Below, in pieces: positions 22,626 to 35,500 of a stretch of 64,000 nucleotides of DNA. Position 1 is the stretch's first letter; every line of letters starts with the position of its first letter. This DNA is from Aquarana catesbeiana. Taxonomy: Eukaryota; Chordata; Amphibia; Anura; Ranidae. The stretch spans positions 667,273,639-667,337,638 of the forward strand of contig NC_133325.1 of assembly GCF_042186555.1 (NCBI RefSeq), read 5' to 3'. The position numbers were made by a program, and so were the translations under genes. The notes beneath the pieces are model-generated. The model did no database searches. It had not been told where the DNA came from and saw only the letters and a program-made list of their open reading frames with translations.

Positions 22626-25600
22626 GTAATTTAGATCTTCATTTGAATTCTTCTAGAGAACACCGTACAATGCAGTTACAAATGCCATTACCTACTGTGT
22701 TTTGTAGTCCTTTTGTATCCCTGTTCTAGAAACAGAACATGGTATACTGTATATCTTTGTTGTAGAATTCAGTGTTCGGTGTCACTGCTGTGGGGCCTAC
22801 AAAATGTGCTATTCTAAGGGTATTTTAATACATACAGTGAGGGAAAAAGTATTTGATCCCCTGCTGATTTTGTACATTTCACCACTGACAAAGAAATGAC
22901 CAGTCTATACTTTTAATGGTAAGTTTATTTTAACAGTGAGAGACAGAATAACAACAAAAATATCCAGAAAAACGCATTTCAAATTTTTTTTTTAAATTGA
23001 TTTGCATTTTAATGAGTGAAATAAGTATTTGATTCCCCATTCAATCAGCAAGAATTCTGGCTCCCAGGTTTCTTCTATACAGGTAACTAGCTGAGATTAA
23101 AAGCACTCTATTAAAGGGAGTGCTCCTAATCTCAGCTTGTTACCTGTATAAAAGACACCTGTCCACAGAAGCAATCAATTAGATTACAATCTCTCCACCA
23201 TGGCCAAGACCAAAGAGCTGTCCAAGGATGTCAGGGACCAGATTGTAGACTTGCACAAGGCTGGAATGGGCTACAAGACCATCGCCAAGGAGCTTGGTGA
23301 GAGGGTGACAACAGTTGTTGCGATTATTCTCAAATGGAAGAAACACAAAATAACTGTCAATCTCCCTCGGTCTGGGGCTCCATGCAAGATCTCATCTCGT
23401 GGAGTTTCAATGATCACGAGAACGGTAAGGAATCAGCCCAGAACTACACGGGAGAATCTTGTGAATGATCTCAAGGCAGCTGGGACCATAGTCACCAAGG
23501 AAGCAATTGGTAACACACTACGCCGGGAAGGACTGAAATCCCGCAGTGCCCGCAAGGTCCCCCTGCTCAAAAAAGCACATGTACAGGCCTGTCTGAAGTT
23601 TGCTAATGAACATCTGAATGATGTTCAGATGAGACCAAAATCGAGCTCTTTGGCATCAACACAACTCGCCATATTTGGAGGTGGAGAAATGCTGCCTATG
23701 ACCACAAGAATACCATCCCCACCATCAAACATGAAGGTGGAAACATTCTGCTTTGGGGATGTTTTTCTTGGGATAGGACAACTTCACCGCATCAAAGGGA
23801 CGATGGACAGGGCCATGTACCGTCAAATCTTGGGTGAGAACCTCCTTCCCTCAGCCAGGGCATCGGAAATGGGTCGGGGATGGGTATTCCAGTATGATAA
23901 TAACCCAAAACACATGGCCAAGGCAACAAAGGAGTGGCTCAAGAAGAAGCACATTAAGGTCCTGGAGTGGCCTAGCCAGTCACCAGACCTTAATCCCATA
24001 GAAAATATGTGGAGGGAGCTGAAGATTTGAGTTACCAAATGTTAGCCTCGAAACCTTAATGACTTGGAGAGGATCTGCAAAGAGGAGTGGTACAAAATCC
24101 CTCCTGAGATGTGTGAAAACCTGGTGGCCAACTACAACAAACATCTGACATCTGTGATTGCCAACAAGGGTTTTGCCACCAAGTACTAAGTCATGTTTTT
24201 CAAAGGGCTTAAGTACTTATTTCACTCATTAAACGTGTTTTTCTGGATATTTTTGTTGTTATTCTGTCTCTCACTGTCTCATAAACCTACAAATAAAATT
24301 CTAGACTGATCATTTCTTTCTCAGTGGGCAAACGTACAAAATCAGCAGAGGATCAAATACCTTTTTCCCTCACTGTATATGTATGCACACTGGACCACAT
24401 TTATAGTCAAAGCAGTGTCTGCTTACTGGTTTAAACCACTTGACCTGACTCGGTTTGCGAGTGTTGTCTCGCAAAACGAGCAGGATTCAAGCCTCTGCGG
24501 TGTGAAGTACCGCATTTGGCCAGAGGTGCGGGGGTGCCGGTGACACTCGAAGCCGCTCGGACATACTCCTTTCCCGAGTGTTTCCGAGTCTTTCCAAGTG
24601 CATCTGAGCGGTCTCCGAGTCTCTCCAGCGCCCCCCCACCTCTGGCCACGTGCGTTATTGCATGCAGTAGAAGTCAAAGTGGAACGAATTATCTTCGTTT
24701 CCATTGACTTTTATGGGGAAACTCGTTTTGATATGCGAGTGCTTTGGATTTCAAGCATTCTCCTGGAACAGATTATGCTCTTAATCCAAGGTTCCACTGT
24801 ATTATACACGGTTACTGTACCAATGGAACGGGCTGGGAAGGACTAAACGTCTAGGGTGATCAAGGGGTTAAATATGTGCCTAACTATGTGTTTTATGTGT
24901 TTAGACTCCATTCACACCTGGGCATTCCAGAATCTCGGGCAATTCTGCCTGCGATTCCAGAATCTTGGCAAAACGTGGGACGCATGTGCGATGCCATTAC
25001 TTCTAATGGCACTCCAATCAGGGTGCGATTTTTGCCACGGTTGTCGTGCGATAAATCGTAGCAAATCACAACGTGAAACACTGACACCCAAAAGAGGCTC
25101 CTGCTCCTTTTTGAGTGACGAGTTTTATGCGTGATTTTGTCGCGATTGCATCGCGATTTATCGAGGCAAAATCACATCACGGATGCCACAGTAATGGCAT
25201 CGCAAACGCATCCCACATTTTGCCATGATTCTGGATCCACGGGCCTGCGATTCCAGAACGCCCAGGTGTGAATGGAGTCTAAAGTGTGCTGCTTTTACTT
25301 ATAGATATATAAGTTTGCAAAGCAGGGCTGAGAAACAGAGGAATCGTTCTCGCTGTACAGCGTTCTGTGTTGATTGACAACAGAGTTCTGGACTGTGATT
25401 GGACACAGCCGATCAGCAGGGCCCCGGCCAATGATTCATTGTCCAGGACTTGCTGACAGGCACCCGGTGTGTACAATCACAGCGGGCGCTGGGGGGCATG
25501 CATACATGTGCTCTAAACCCGGCTGCAGCGTACGGGTTTCCCTTTTACGCTTTCCCCACAATGTCCACCGATCCAAAGTACATTGTGGGAGGTCAGGAAG

Positions 25601-28600
25601 TGGTTAAAAATAAATAGATCAATCTAATTTTGCCAATATATAACAAACTGCCAAGAAGATTAAAGGACCGCACACAATCTAAAATTTCAGGTTTGCAGTG
25701 GTGAGTTAAATTACCCAAGAACTATTACCTCTCTTGAAGATCATGATGATGATAATTCCTTCATTAGCCTGTAGTTTTTCCCAGACAGTGAGCAGTACCC
25801 CACAACTTGATAGGGGTAATGTTCATGTCTTAATTTTCTTCATATTGTACCACTAGGTGAGTTTGCATTTTGTCAGTGGTTTATGTACTCTGCATAGTGC
25901 TTTCAGAGAGTTAGCAAAAGTAATGTTTCATCCTTTTGTCTGTTCTTGCTCATAAGTTCTAATGGGGTTCACAGTTCTGCCCTCTGCTTCTTGGGCATTC
26001 AACTAGATGTGCAAGCTCTGAGCTTCCAGTCTCCAGCATGGATAAGCAATGATCACGCAGAATGATGCTAAGGATTTACTTGCCAACAGCAAACCTGCAG
26101 GCAATCTAGCACTCTACCCCTTGGGTTTTTTGTTATCATTCATGCAACATTTATGCCCTTGGAAGAGAAGGTGTTCCTACAGCGGGTAAAAGACTCCTGC
26201 CTTATCTTGGCTTTGGGTGGACCACCTTGCCATTTTGGGTGGAAATGGCTAATCTCCAGATTATAAGGATTTAATGTGTGATGGGTTCATAATATTGGGA
26301 GGAGAGTCTATTACAACATATTACCTAATGTAACTGTAATCAATATGTTATTTTTTTAAATAGAAGCAGTCATAGGGCAGAACTAGAACATACCCTGAGC
26401 TGGTATCTCCCAGATTGATTGGCAGAGCCTTGGATTCTCTCTGGTTGAACTGCTGGTCTGCTAAACAGTTACCGTTTTAAGCAGTTTGAAAATGAAGACG
26501 AGGAGTTTAATCCTAGTTGCTAGGGGTTCAGCTTTATTGGAACTGTTATGCCGCGTACACACGATCGGACTTTCCGACAACAAAATCCTGGATTTATTTC
26601 CGACTGATGTTAGCTCAAACTTGTCTTGCATACACACGGTCGCACAAATGTCAAATTCCGAACGTCAAGAACGCGGTGACGTACAACACGTACGACGAGC
26701 TGAAGAAAATGAAGTTCAATCGCCAATGCGGCTCTTCTGCTTGATTCCGAGCATGCGCGGTATTTTATGCGTTTGGAATTGTGTACACGCAATCGGAATT
26801 TCTGACAACGGATTTTGTTTTCGAAAAATTTGAGAACCAGCTCTCAAATTTTTGTTGTTGGAAATTCCTACAACAAATGTTCGATGGAGCCTACACACGG
26901 TCGGAATTTCCGACAACAAGCTCACATCGAACATTTGTTGTCGTAAATTCTGTCCGTGTGTACGCGGGATAAGTATACCCAATGCATGATCATATATTTA
27001 CATGATTTCACTGTTTGTTAGAGAATTTATTGTAGATATTGTGTATCCTTTCTATAGTTCAAATGTTAGGACAGTTCAACATGATTCTAGCAACTTGTGT
27101 GTTTATTCCAACTTTGCTTACGTTATGAAAGTTTACGTCACATAAAAAGTGCTTTGTATTCTTAAGTGAAAGCTATTCATGCTTTGTTTTGTGTACAGCA
27201 AAGTCCCGACATTTGTACGGATGTTGGCGCCTGAAGGAGCACTAAATATGCACGAAAAGGCCTGGAATGCTTACCCTTACTGCAGAACTGGTGAGTAGAG
27301 AGGTGATAATCAGATGAATAGCTCTCCTGTCTCTTACTAATACTATGGTCTGCAGCAGCACAATCTGACTGTGCAGCCTCTTTGCTCTAGTTGTGACTTT
27401 GTTACCTAATCTGCATGTGCTTCTCACTTGCACTGCTCTTTTTTCATGAATAATTCAGACCATTTTGACAGGCATCTTGTTACCAAAGTTGGGAGAGGAA
27501 GGAGGGCTAAAAAGATGCTAACTTGGCACCAATATGCTGTATTTGTCTCCCTGAGGATATCTCCTTGCATGGTGGCATCCCCTGACCTACTCTGTTTAAA
27601 ATGGAACAGTTTTCAGTGTGTCTTTTCTTGATATTTGGATTTAAACCCAGGGCCTTGACCTTCTAGAGAATCAACGATGAGTACTTGGCTTTGTTGTACA
27701 TGCTGAACATCACATTAGATATAATTGGTGTCCTGCTGTGGAGGAGCAATAAAACACAAAGTATATAGAACAGTGTAATATGGCAAGTAAAAAGCAAGGA
27801 TGTGAAATATTGAATATATTCAGTGTCATATTAATTAGTAACATTTTTCTTTTTTTTTTTCTCCTCCATGTTGCATCGATCAGTAATTACAGTAAGTACT
27901 GTTTTTTTTATTTCTTAATAAATTATAACCAAAGCAGATCTTCAGTTTAAATATAAACACCAACTAAATTGCCAGTTCTAAAGTACTGGCAGCATTTTTA
28001 CTTCTCTCCCTTTTAACCTTTTGCTACCCATGTAACACACCTGTTGACTAAAAAAGGGTGGGCTTTAACACCCACATGCCACACATACAGTGGGGACGGA
28101 AAGTATTCGGACCCCCTTAAATTTTTCACTCTTTGTTATATTGCAGCCATTTGCTAAAATCATTTAAGTTCATTTTTTTTTCCTCATTAATGTACACACA
28201 GCACCCCATATTGACAGAAAAACACAGAATTGTTGACATTTTTGCACATTTATTAAAAAAGAAAAACTGAAATATCACATGGTCCTAAGTATTCAGACCC
28301 TTTGCTCCAGTATTTAGTAGAAGCACCCTTTTGATCTAATACAGCCATGAGTCTTTTTGGGAAAGATGCAACAAGTTTTTCACACCTGGATTTGGGGATC
28401 CTCTGCCATTCCTCCTTGCAGATCCTCTCCAGTCCTTTCAGGTTGGATGGTAAACGTTGGTGGACAGCCATTTTTAGGTCTCTCCAGACATGCTCAATTG
28501 GGTTTAAGTCAGGGCTCTGGCTGGGCCATTCAAGGACAGTCACGGAGTTGTTGTGAAGCCACTCCGTTATTTTAGCTGTGTGCTTAGGGTCATTGTCTTG

Positions 28601-31600
28601 TTGGAAGGTAAACCTTTGGCCCAGTCTGAGATCCTGAGCACTCTGGAGAAGGTTTTCATCCAGGATATCCCTGTACTTGGCCGCATTCATCTTTCCCTCG
28701 ATTGCAACCAGTCGCCCTGTCCCTGCAGCTGAAAAACACCCCCACAGCATGATGCTGCCACCACCATGCTTCACTGTTGGGACTGTATTGACAGGTGATG
28801 AGCAGTGCCTGGTTTTCTCCACACATACCACTTAGAATTAAGGCCAAAAAGTTCTATCTTGGTCTCATCAGACCAGAGAATCTTCTTTCTCACCATCTTG
28901 GAGTCCTTCAGATGTTTCTTAGCAAACTCCATGTGGGCTTTCATGTGTCTTGCACTGAGGAGAGGCTTCCGTCGGGCCACTTTGCCATAAAGCCCTGACT
29001 GGTGGAGGGCTGCAGTGATGGTTGACTTTCTACAACTTTCTCCCATCTCCCGACTGGATCACGGGGCTCAGCCACAGTGATCTTCAGGTTCTTCTTTACC
29101 TCTCTCACCAAGGCTCTTCTCCCCCGATAGCTCAGTTTGGCTGCAAGGCCAGCTCAAGGAAGGGTTCTGGTCATCCCAAACGTCTTCCATTTAAGGATTA
29201 TGCTCTTAGGAACCTTAAGTGCAGCAGAAATTTTTTGTAACCTTCGCCAGATCTGTGCCTTGCCACAATTCTGTCTCTGAGCTCTTCAGGCAGTTCCTTT
29301 GACCTCATGATTCTCATTTACTCTGACATGCACTGTGAGCTATAAGGTCTTATATAGACAGGTGTGTGGCTTTCTTAATCAAGTCCAATCAGTATAATCA
29401 AACACAGCTGGACTCAAATGAAGGTGTAGAACCATCTCAAGGATGATCAGAAGAAATGGACAGCATCAGTTAAATATGAGTGTCACAGCAAAGGGTCTGA
29501 ATACTTAGGACCATGTGATATTTCAGTTTTTCTTTTTTAATAAATCTGCAAAAATGTCAACAATTCTGTGTTTTTCTGTCAATATGGGGTGCTGTGTGTA
29601 CATTAATGAGGAAAAAAAAATAACTTAAATGATTTTAGCAAATGGCTGCAATATAACAAAGAGTGAAAAATTTGGGGGGGTCTGAATACTTTCTGTCCCC
29701 ACTGTATGCATCTCTTCGTTGGGTGTACAATTTTTCTGTGCTGAGTGTGCTCACTGTACACTTCTTGCACAGAGACTGAGCTGTGACCCAGTGACACCAC
29801 AGACACAAGGCCTTTTTTTCTTTCCAGTGACCCCCACAGATGCAGGGCCTTTTTTTTTCCAATTGACACCACAGTTGCAAGGGCATTTTTTTTTTCCTAC
29901 CAGTGACACCACTGACACGGGGTTGCCTTTTAGCAACACTATGGACACGGGTACATTTTTCCTTACAGGGACATCACCGGCCTAGGGCTATCTGTTTTGG
30001 TAATATCACTGATGCAGGGGCATATCTGAGTTCCAGTGACACCACCGGGGGAGGGGGGGGTGTATTGGTGGCGCAATTTGGCATCTTCCCCATGGGCATT
30101 GCTTGACCTTGTCCCACCACTGCTTACCAGATACAGGTAGGGGAACGTTCTATGTGATGTTAGCCAAGGTCTTTTTATTTTGCAGTGATCTGAAAGCAGC
30201 TCAAAAGTCAAGGTGTATGCAAAGTTCCTGTGTTTACAAACCTGCTTGTGGAAGTGGGGAGGGAAAAATCTGACATAAGATGTACTTTTTAGTAGTCAAG
30301 TAGTACTCGATAAAAGAGTAGGAAAATCTTATGATGGCATTCGAAGTTCCACGGCAGCTACTGCTGTCTCGGCCAACTGTGTGACCTTTTAATTTGTGTT
30401 CCACCACACTGTGTAGTTGGCTATTCATGCATTGGATCCAGAAACATTTCTCTGTTACATTTCAGCGCTGGTTTTATTTCAGACAGAATAATTTCCCTTG
30501 GGAGCATTTATTGATGGCTCACTGGGGAATGTTCTTGTATTAATAGCTATGTAGTTCCCTCGGTTGCAATTATCTCATGAATCAGTGCCTGCACTGCTAA
30601 AAGTATTTCACATTGGGTTTGGACTTCAGGCGTGTGCACAATTCTGGTTGGTTGCAAAAAAAAAAAAAAAAAAAGATGATGATTATTCACCTAATTGTGC
30701 ATGGTTGTGAAAATAATTTACTGATCCTCCTGAAAAAAGGAATAATTTCTTTTGCATCATATTCTCTCTTCCTTTTGTAGTGTATTACTCTCTTGATGCT
30801 CTTGTGCTGCATATTTTAATATCTTTACGACGTGGTTAATACAAACTAACAGTCTTGGCACATTTAGCTAATTAAAGTTCACTGTAAAATTAGTGAAGAT
30901 GGCTCAATAAGAGATAACCACATTATGACATGTGCTTACATTTCAGAATGAATACATGAAGGAGGATTTTTTGATTAAGATTGAGACGTGGCACAAGCCA
31001 GATCTTGGCATGCAAGACAATGTAAGTGGCACGCACAAAGCCTCTTCATTATTATCGCTATTGCCATGGGAGTTTCTCTAATCACTATGTGTTAGATGTA
31101 TTTTCAGTATGTTGTAAGATCTTAAACACAGCCTGTTAGTCTACATTTTAAATGAAAAGTGTATTCATTTTGTAGGCTTTTTCAATATATATGTTGATGT
31201 AATTATGTATGGGCAAAATAAAATAAGAAAAGTTTTTGGTACACCTTTCCAAATTGTGCACATTTAGGCCTCATACACACAGACGTTTTAACAGCGGCTT
31301 TTTTTAGCTTTTTTTGCTGCTTAAGAACACCACTCCATGTTATTCAATGGGCTCATATACACCATGGCGTTTTTGAACTGTTATGCCCCCTACACACGGT
31401 CGGATTTTCCGACGGAAAATGTGTGATAGGACCTTGTTGTCAGAAATTCCGACCGTGTGTAGGCTCCATCACACATTTTCCATCGGATTTTCCGACACAC
31501 AAAGTTTGAGAGCAGGATATAAAATTTTCCGACAACAAAATCCGTTGTCGGAAATTTCGATCGTGTGTACACAAATCCGACAGACAAAGTGCCATGCATG

Positions 31601-32461
31601 CTCAGAATAAATAGAGATGAAAGCTATTGGCCACTGCCCCGTTTATAGTCCCAACGTACGTGTTTTACGTCACCGCGTTTAGAACGATCAGATTTTCTGA
31701 CAACTTTGTGTGACCGGGTGTATGCAAGACAAGTTTGAGCCAACATCCGTCGGAAAAATCCTAGGATTTTATTGTCGGAATGTCCGAATAAAGTCCGACC
31801 GTGTGTACGGGGCATAACAGGCATGGTCCTCTTTAAGCTCCAAAAAAAACCAAGGACCAGCGCGTTCTGAGGCCCCAGCGCAAGAGCTGTTTTGACGGCG
31901 ACGCCAAAAAAAGCTCAAACATGCATTAACGCTATACCGACTTTTTTTAGCGTCAGCGTTTTTAAGCTGTAAAAATGTTTATGTTCGTAATTTGGGAGTG
32001 GAAAATAGCAGAGGGATGTTTTTTTAAAAAAAAAAAAAGAAACACGCCTTAGCATTAACGCTTACAATTGACGTTAAATGCGCATTGACTCCAAATCAAA
32101 ACGCTAATAAAATCGTGTTTTTAACGCTGCTTTTTTTCCAGGCGTTGTTACTAGCTTTAAAGCCCGTTTTTTAAAACGTCCTGTCTTTGCTGCTTTTAAA
32201 TCCCAAGCAGTGTTATTAGCCCTGCCCAGTTCACCTCTGGGAACTACAAAACACCTCCTCATGTTATGGAGGTAAAGACAGAAGGTCTTGTCTTATCGTA
32301 GTTCCTGCCTAGAGTGACAACATTCTTCCATAGATGCAATACAGCAAGTGATCACCCTAGAACAGGAATTACATATGGTCTGGATCACCTGTTTAAAAAA
32401 AAACAAAAAAAAAAAACTTAAGAAAACCAATGCGAATGCAACCACCACATCAGTGGACTGG

Positions 32462-32556
<95 letters not shown>

Positions 32557-35500
32557 TTTTTTTTTTTTTTTAAAGGTTTGAATACACTTGAAAGTAGAAT
32601 TTTCACAACCCAGGGCAAGAATATGATTTAAAAATGCATAGAGATTTTCTTCAGCAGATACAGGGATTTGGGCAGTTATGCATAAGTTGACATGTATGGA
32701 AAAAGTGGGCTTTGGCCTAGTAATTTATTGTTCCTTAGGCCTCATGCACAATGGACATTATAAAAATGCTAGTAACGTTGCTGAATTAAAAACGTGTTTT
32801 TTTTTTTCTGCTTTTAAGCATTAGCGTTTTACAGTGTTTTACTGCATTAGCGTTTTTGGCAAGGAAACGCAAGTTATGGGATCAAAAAAAGCAGGTTAGG
32901 CGCGTTGTACTAAGTTTACTGGCCTTAGAGCGTTTTTACAGCTCAAAAACTCCTCTCAAAACCCACTTGTTCTGTTTTTTGCTGATAACAGCCTATGTCT
33001 GCATAGGATAACATGCTTGGGAGTCTACTGGCTGTAGAAAAGAACGGCAGAAGCCAAAAACAGCAGCTGTAAAAACATCCAGAGTGCATGAGGCCTTAAG
33101 AGCCACTGACAGTAAGCTCAGCGGCAGGGCCAAGCTTAGCTTTGAAAGGAAAAGATAAAATTTTAATTTACCATAATTATTTATAAAATCTCTAGAGCTA
33201 CTGATTTGGCATGGTTTTCACTCAAGGTGATCTTTGCTTTTGCATCTTTATTCTTTTGTTGTATGCTTAATTTTAATTGCCCAAGTTTGCTTCAGCCACC
33301 TCACAACCATTCATATAATTAAATTGACAGTTGGGGCACCTGTTTTAAGGCCCTTTTCACACTGGGGTGGTGGGTGCGTTGGCGGTAAAGCGCTTATTTA
33401 CCGTCAATTTTGCGGCGCTATTCGGCCGCTAGCGGGGCACTTTTAGCTCCCCCCCGCTAGCGGCCGAGAAAGGGTTAAAACTGACGCAAAGTGCTGCTGC
33501 AGCAGCGCTATCCTGGCAGTATAGCCACTCTGCCCTATTGATTTCAATGGGCAGGAGTGGTTTAGGAGCGGTGTATACACCGTTTCTTCACCGCTCCAAA
33601 GATGCTGCTAGCAGGACTTTTTTTAGCGTCCTGCCAGCGCACCGCTCCAGTGTAAAAGCCCTCGGGGCTTTCACATTGGAGAGACAGCAGCGGCTCTTTC
33701 AGGGCACTTTGCAGGTGCTATTTTAGTGTTATAGTGCCTGCAAAGCACCCCAGTATGAAAGGGGTCTAAGAGTACATTTATAAACATCCATCTTTGTAAT
33801 GCGCATGCGTGCCAGCTGCGATAACCATTCCTGTATTCAGGCTGTCATTAGACAGCACAGATCTCAGTGAAAAAACAGATCTGATCAGAGTGGCTCTTTG
33901 CCTTGATCACTGTGAACCAATCACAGCAATTACAAATAGTAGGCAAACACTGCCTGTGATCAGCAGCCAGCCCTTCTTTTCCTTTCACAAGAGCTTGTCT
34001 GTAGCTCTGAAAACAGGAGGGTAAAAGAACTGAAGGCTCTGCTTAAATAATATGGTAACCACAGGCAGAGGTACAGTAATGTCTATGCCTGTATTGAATG
34101 CAAACAATTGCTCACACCAGTGGCATAGAGGCCATGGTTTAGGTGCGTTCCTCTGAATTAACTGCGCATATCACAGAAAGAGGGGAGAGGAAAAAAGTAA
34201 TTCATCAAGGAGGAACAGGCAATTGTTACAAATATATAAATGCTATTTATTGAAATTCACTTTAACACCAATCAAAAAAAGTATACTGTTTAAAAACAGG
34301 TAACGCCACTGTGTATTCTTCTGCATAGTGTGGTCAGTTTTTAATGGGAAAGCAGAGGGACTAGCAGAAACACCAGGGATTTCACATAAAGGAAGTAATA
34401 CAAAAAGAAAACAGGATACTGTCTCGTACATGGTAACAACAGGCATGTATCAGGAATATGAAGTGTTTGGATAACAAATGCTTTAAATGTGAACGGAGCC
34501 TTTACGGATTCTGCAGAGACAAAATTTGAGATACTCTTAAAGGCTGTCTTTAATCTTGCAAGTCCAACCTTGAAACCAGCCATTGCTGCAGTTTCTGTTT
34601 TCAAACAGCAGCTAATTGGATTAGGGCAATGAACAACAAACAGGATACTGTGTTTCAGTACTGAACTCTGGTAGGACACTTACTTTTCTGTGTTGATGCC
34701 CTAGAACAAGTGAAGACACACATCTCTAGAATTGCTCTTACTTCTGTCCATATGCACAGAATCTTATGACTGCAAACTCAGTAGTCTGAGGCTGCCTGTA
34801 ATAGACGCCCTACTCGTATGCCCTTTGAAGGAGAATGTCTATGGTCTATGGTGTGTCTAGGGTGAGGCACTTGACAAGTTCATAAAGGATGTCACAAGTG
34901 GAAAAGTCCTTCAACAGCAGAAGGCTCCAAACCCCCCCCCCCCCCCCTCTTCAGGGGTTCCTACCGCCCCAAAATGCAGAGCACCCCACAGCTTTCCTAA
35001 GGCTTCAAATTCAAAGCAAAAATTCAGCCCTTGCTTTTGGTGCAAGACTTGAAACCTAAAGCCCACCAGGTCTACCCCAAAACCTTCTTCACAATAAGGG
35101 GTTGACATCTGTTACAGTTTGCACTACTCTGGGTCACAGATGTCCCACACCTATGAGTTCAAACTTCGGTTTCAGAAGGGTACAAAGTAGTTTCAAACTC
35201 CACTCCCTCATAGTTTTCTTCTCGCAAACCAACTAAAATCTGTTCAAGGACAGTCAGATTCGCAGACTGCCTTGGACCATCTATTGTCATAGAGAGTAGT
35301 TGTTCAGTTGCCTCTAGAAACAGGTTGAAAGAATTTCATTCAAACATGTTCACCCTACCAAAACCTAGTGAGGGTGTTTGTCCTATCCTGGACCTAAAAT
35401 CCCTAAACAAGTATCTTCACGTTTACAAGTTTCACATGGAATATGTAAGGTCTGGTATTGCCTCTTTGAGACAAGGAGAATAATTGACATCAGCAGACAT

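Noticed and set aside
28347..28575. Plus-strand frames over the Tc1 at 28088-29704
   Set aside because: They are antisense shadows of the transposase, which reads on the minus strand.
32293..32618. Frames with long Tyr-Ile runs
   Set aside because: Translation of the (AT)n microsatellite.
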